Source of the DNA: Arthrobacter zhangbolii
GTDB lineage: Bacteria > Actinomycetota > Actinomycetes > Actinomycetales > Micrococcaceae
Assembly (NCBI RefSeq): GCF_022869865.1
Contig: NZ_CP094984.1
Coordinates: 558,001-622,000 of the forward strand
Direction of reading: 5' to 3'
Length of the DNA stretch: 64,000 bases
The position numbers and the translations under genes are program-made. The notes beneath the pieces are model-generated. The model worked only from the letters and a program-made list of their open reading frames with translations. It searched no databases and had not been told where the DNA came from. Shown here one piece after another: positions 62,098 through 64,000 of this stretch (its first letter is position 1; the number at the start of each line of letters is the position of its first letter).

Positions 62098-63392
62098 GTG
62101 AACCCTCGGTTCCTGTCATCCTCCCCGTGCAGCCCAACGCGTCCTGGGCCCAGGCCCGGCATGCCGCGTACGCCGCAGCCCGTCCGTTGCCCTATGAGAC
62201 GGTACCCCTGGACGAAGCCCTGGGGCGGATCCTCGCGCTGGAAACCGCTGCGCTGCAGCCCGTGCCGCATTACGCCTCGGCGGCCATGGACGGGTGGGCT
62301 GTGGCCGGCCCGCCGCCCTGGACGGTCATCACCACCAAGGAACCGGAAGTAGAGCGCTGGCAGATTCACCGCGAATCCGGGCGCCGGGCACTGCAGCCCG
62401 GCGAGGCCGTGGCCATCCTTACGGGCGGACTCATCCCAGAGGGCGCGGATTCGGTGCTGCGTTCGGAAAGCGGTACGGTGTCCGGCGATGAAGTGCCGGT
62501 GCTGACGCTGAATGACCGTGCGGAAGGCGTCCAGCCCCGGCAGGGTGAACACATCCGTCCGGCCGGCGAGGAAGCATCGGCAGGCGAAACCACCATCCCG
62601 GCAGGGAAGCTGCTGAATCCTGCGCACATCGCCCTGGCCGCCGTCTGCGGGCACGATACCCTCCCCGTATTGCGCTCCCCGAGGGTTTCCCTGCTGCTGA
62701 CCGGCGACGAGGTGATCGAAGCGGGGCTGCCTGAACCGGGCCAGGTCCGGGACACGTTCGGGCCGCAGCTGCCGCAGCTAATCACCATGCTTGGCGGACG
62801 GGTGGACGTGGTGCGGCGCCTGCCGGACCGGCTCGAGGAGGTAGTGGCCGCACTCAGCAGCGAGGAGGCCAATGACGAACTCTCCATTGCAATGTCCTCC
62901 GGGGACGTGCTGATCACCACCGGTGCCACGGGGCGCTCCGAGGCAGACCATCTGCGCCGGGCCCTGGAGGAAGTGGACGCCGAGCTGCTGATCGACGGCA
63001 TTGCCATGCGGCCGGGACATCCCACCATGCTGGCAAGGCTGAGGGACGGCAGGCTGCTGGTGGCGCTGCCTGGCAACCCCCTGGCTGCGATGATGGCGGT
63101 CTTCACACTGGTTCAGCCGCTGCTGGACGGGCTGCGCGGCGCACCGATTTCCCGTGAGCGGCATGTGCTGGCGGGAGTGGACCTGGAGCCGCTGCCGGGC
63201 AGGACGCGCCTGGTTCCGTGCACCATCCAGGAGGACCGGGCCATGCCCTCGCCGTATTTCCGCTCCGGCATGCTCCGTGGGCTGGCTGAAGCCGATGCAG
63301 TGATGGTGGTCCCCGCGGAGGGCTGCATCCGTGACCAGGCGGTTATGGCCCTTCCACTGCCGTGGCAGGTCAATCAGGCCCCCGCGGGCTAG
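62094..63392 (+). CDS. moeA: Molybdopterin molybdenumtransferase MoeA
   Basis: A 432-residue MoeA. It inserts molybdate into adenylated molybdopterin. Motifs: SAMDGWAV-type AAMDGWAV near residue 62, ILTGGLIPEGADSV near residue 108, LTGDEVIEAG near residue 203, TTGATG and GNPLAAMM in the C-terminal half. Length is standard. The start overlaps the DUF6457 stop (ATGA). It is followed 45 bases later by fdhD. Confidence 0.95.
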   Translation: MSEPSVPVILPVQPNASWAQARHAAYAAARPLPYETVPLDEALGRILALETAALQPVPHYASAAMDGWAVAGPPPWTVITTKEPEVERWQIHRESGRRALQPGEAVAILTGGLIPEGADSVLRSESGTVSGDEVPVLTLNDRAEGVQPRQGEHIRPAGEEASAGETTIPAGKLLNPAHIALAAVCGHDTLPVLRSPRVSLLLTGDEVIEAGLPEPGQVRDTFGPQLPQLITMLGGRVDVVRRLPDRLEEVVAALSSEEANDELSIAMSSGDVLITTGATGRSEADHLRRALEEVDAELLIDGIAMRPGHPTMLARLRDGRLLVALPGNPLAAMMAVFTLVQPLLDGLRGAPISRERHVLAGVDLEPLPGRTRLVPCTIQEDRAMPSPYFRSGMLRGLAEADAVMVVPAEGCIRDQAVMALPLPWQVNQAPAG

Positions 63393-63437
63393 GGCCGGCA
63401 CGCAAACGCAACAGGTACTACTGCACAGGGAGGCATT

Positions 63438-64000
63438 ATGGGACGGGTTACCCAACGAGGACGGGTTACGCGGTTCCGGCTGGACGGACATACCGGCACC
63501 CGCGAGGACGTGCTGGCGGGGGAGGAGCCGCTGGAAATACGGCTGAACGGCACCTCCTTTACCGTCACGATGCGCACCCCTGGTGACGACTTCGATCTGG
63601 TGGCCGGTTTCCTGGTCTCCGAAGGAGTGATCTGGGAACCCGGCCAGCTCATCAGCCTGCGCTACTGCGCAGGGGTGGACGAGGAAGGGAAACAGACCTT
63701 CAACGTTGTTGACGTCCAGCTGCGTCCCGGTACTGCGCTGCCGGACACCGGCATGGAGCGGCACGTCTATACCTCCAGCTCGTGCGGGATCTGCGGCACA
63801 GCCTCCATCGAGGCCGTGCGTAAGTCCTCTCACTTTGACGCCGCGGGTGACAACGTCAGGCTGCCCCTGCAGATGCTGGCGGAGCTGCCGGACCGGCTGC
63901 GGGAGGGACAGAAAGTCTTCGACCGCACCGGTGGCGTACATGCAGCCGGACTGTTCAGCGCGGAGGGTGAGCTGTTGTGCCTGCGCGAGGACGTGGGCAG
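63438..64000 (+). CDS. fdhD: Formate dehydrogenase accessory sulfurtransferase FdhD (partial)
   Basis: The first 187 codons of an FdhD protein that runs off the window. It transfers sulfur to the molybdenum cofactor of formate dehydrogenase. The conserved cysteine pair is C116-G-I-C119 in SSCGICG, and FDRTGGVHAA near residue 158 is the family's cofactor-binding segment. GGGAGG lies upstream of the ATG. The remaining C-terminus is outside the window. Confidence 0.95.
   Translation, partial: MGRVTQRGRVTRFRLDGHTGTREDVLAGEEPLEIRLNGTSFTVTMRTPGDDFDLVAGFLVSEGVIWEPGQLISLRYCAGVDEEGKQTFNVVDVQLRPGTALPDTGMERHVYTSSSCGICGTASIEAVRKSSHFDAAGDNVRLPLQMLAELPDRLREGQKVFDRTGGVHAAGLFSAEGELLCLREDVG

Overview
The window is chromosomal DNA of a high-GC actinobacterium. 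The best fit is the Micrococcaceae, i.e. Arthrobacter in the broad sense. Evidence: uniformly high GC; codons ending in G or C; an IdeR-type regulator with all DtxR metal ligands at canonical numbering; a stand-alone GroEL with a Gly-Met tail under CIRCE control; a WXG100 protein; a ThrE exporter; an XPB helicase paired with a helicase-associated protein; and c-di-AMP (ydaO) riboswitches in front of cell-wall peptidase genes. I see no tRNA or rRNA gene, prophage, insertion sequence or CRISPR array. Gene density is high, with many 1-8 nt overlaps.

Layout. 0.2-8 kb: acyl-CoA synthetase, a phosphotransferase-fold protein, a PLP-dependent Cds1-like cysteine lyase, GNAT, patatin-like lipase, a coiled-coil/membrane gene pair and a small transglutaminase-like protein. 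8-16 kb: GH38 alpha-mannosidase, a DUF2384-like protein, DUF1684, a Pth2-like protein, a NimT/CynX-type exporter, an SDR and a DUF4190-like protein. 16-25 kb: an NhaA-DsbA fusion, a tyrosine phosphatase, a CoA-transferase, a DUF1540 / HNH (possibly EVE-HNH) / S4 operon, ZapE, a coiled-coil protein and DoxX. 25-32 kb: a maltooligosaccharide locus. GH13 glucosidase and LacI regulator diverge from malE-malF-malG, with two LacI-type operators between; no ATPase is encoded here. 32-43 kb: AKR, CHAD protein, MFS fused to a C-terminal alpha/beta domain, FemAB ligase, ThrE, siderophore reductase, uracil-DNA glycosylase, a CDF exporter overlapping a shortened solute-binding lipoprotein, DUF3263 and LytR_C proteins, and a cold-shock protein. 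43-57 kb: groEL with two CIRCE operators, WXG100, a two-component system, XPB plus partner, a second cold-shock protein, DUF3027, a second EntS-like MFS, serC and ideR. 57-64 kb: M23 and two NlpC/P60-like wall hydrolases behind two c-di-AMP riboswitches, an HNH nuclease, then molybdenum-cofactor genes mobA-DUF6457-moeA and a partial fdhD.

Themes. The mal locus is a self-contained inducible uptake and hydrolysis unit. Iron handling is represented by IdeR, the siderophore-interacting reductase and two EntS-like MFS proteins. Cell-wall work is represented by FemAB, M23, NlpC/P60 and LytR_C, part of it under c-di-AMP control. The 61-64 kb end serves molybdoenzyme maturation, probably of a formate dehydrogenase encoded outside the window.

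Nothing here is clearly a new system. The items most worth a second look are the possible EVE-HNH type IV restriction gene, the apparently single-lobed binding protein overlapping a CDF transporter, the adjacent ydaO riboswitches, the NhaA-DsbA fusion and the double CIRCE. All family calls come from reading the sequence; none was checked against a database.
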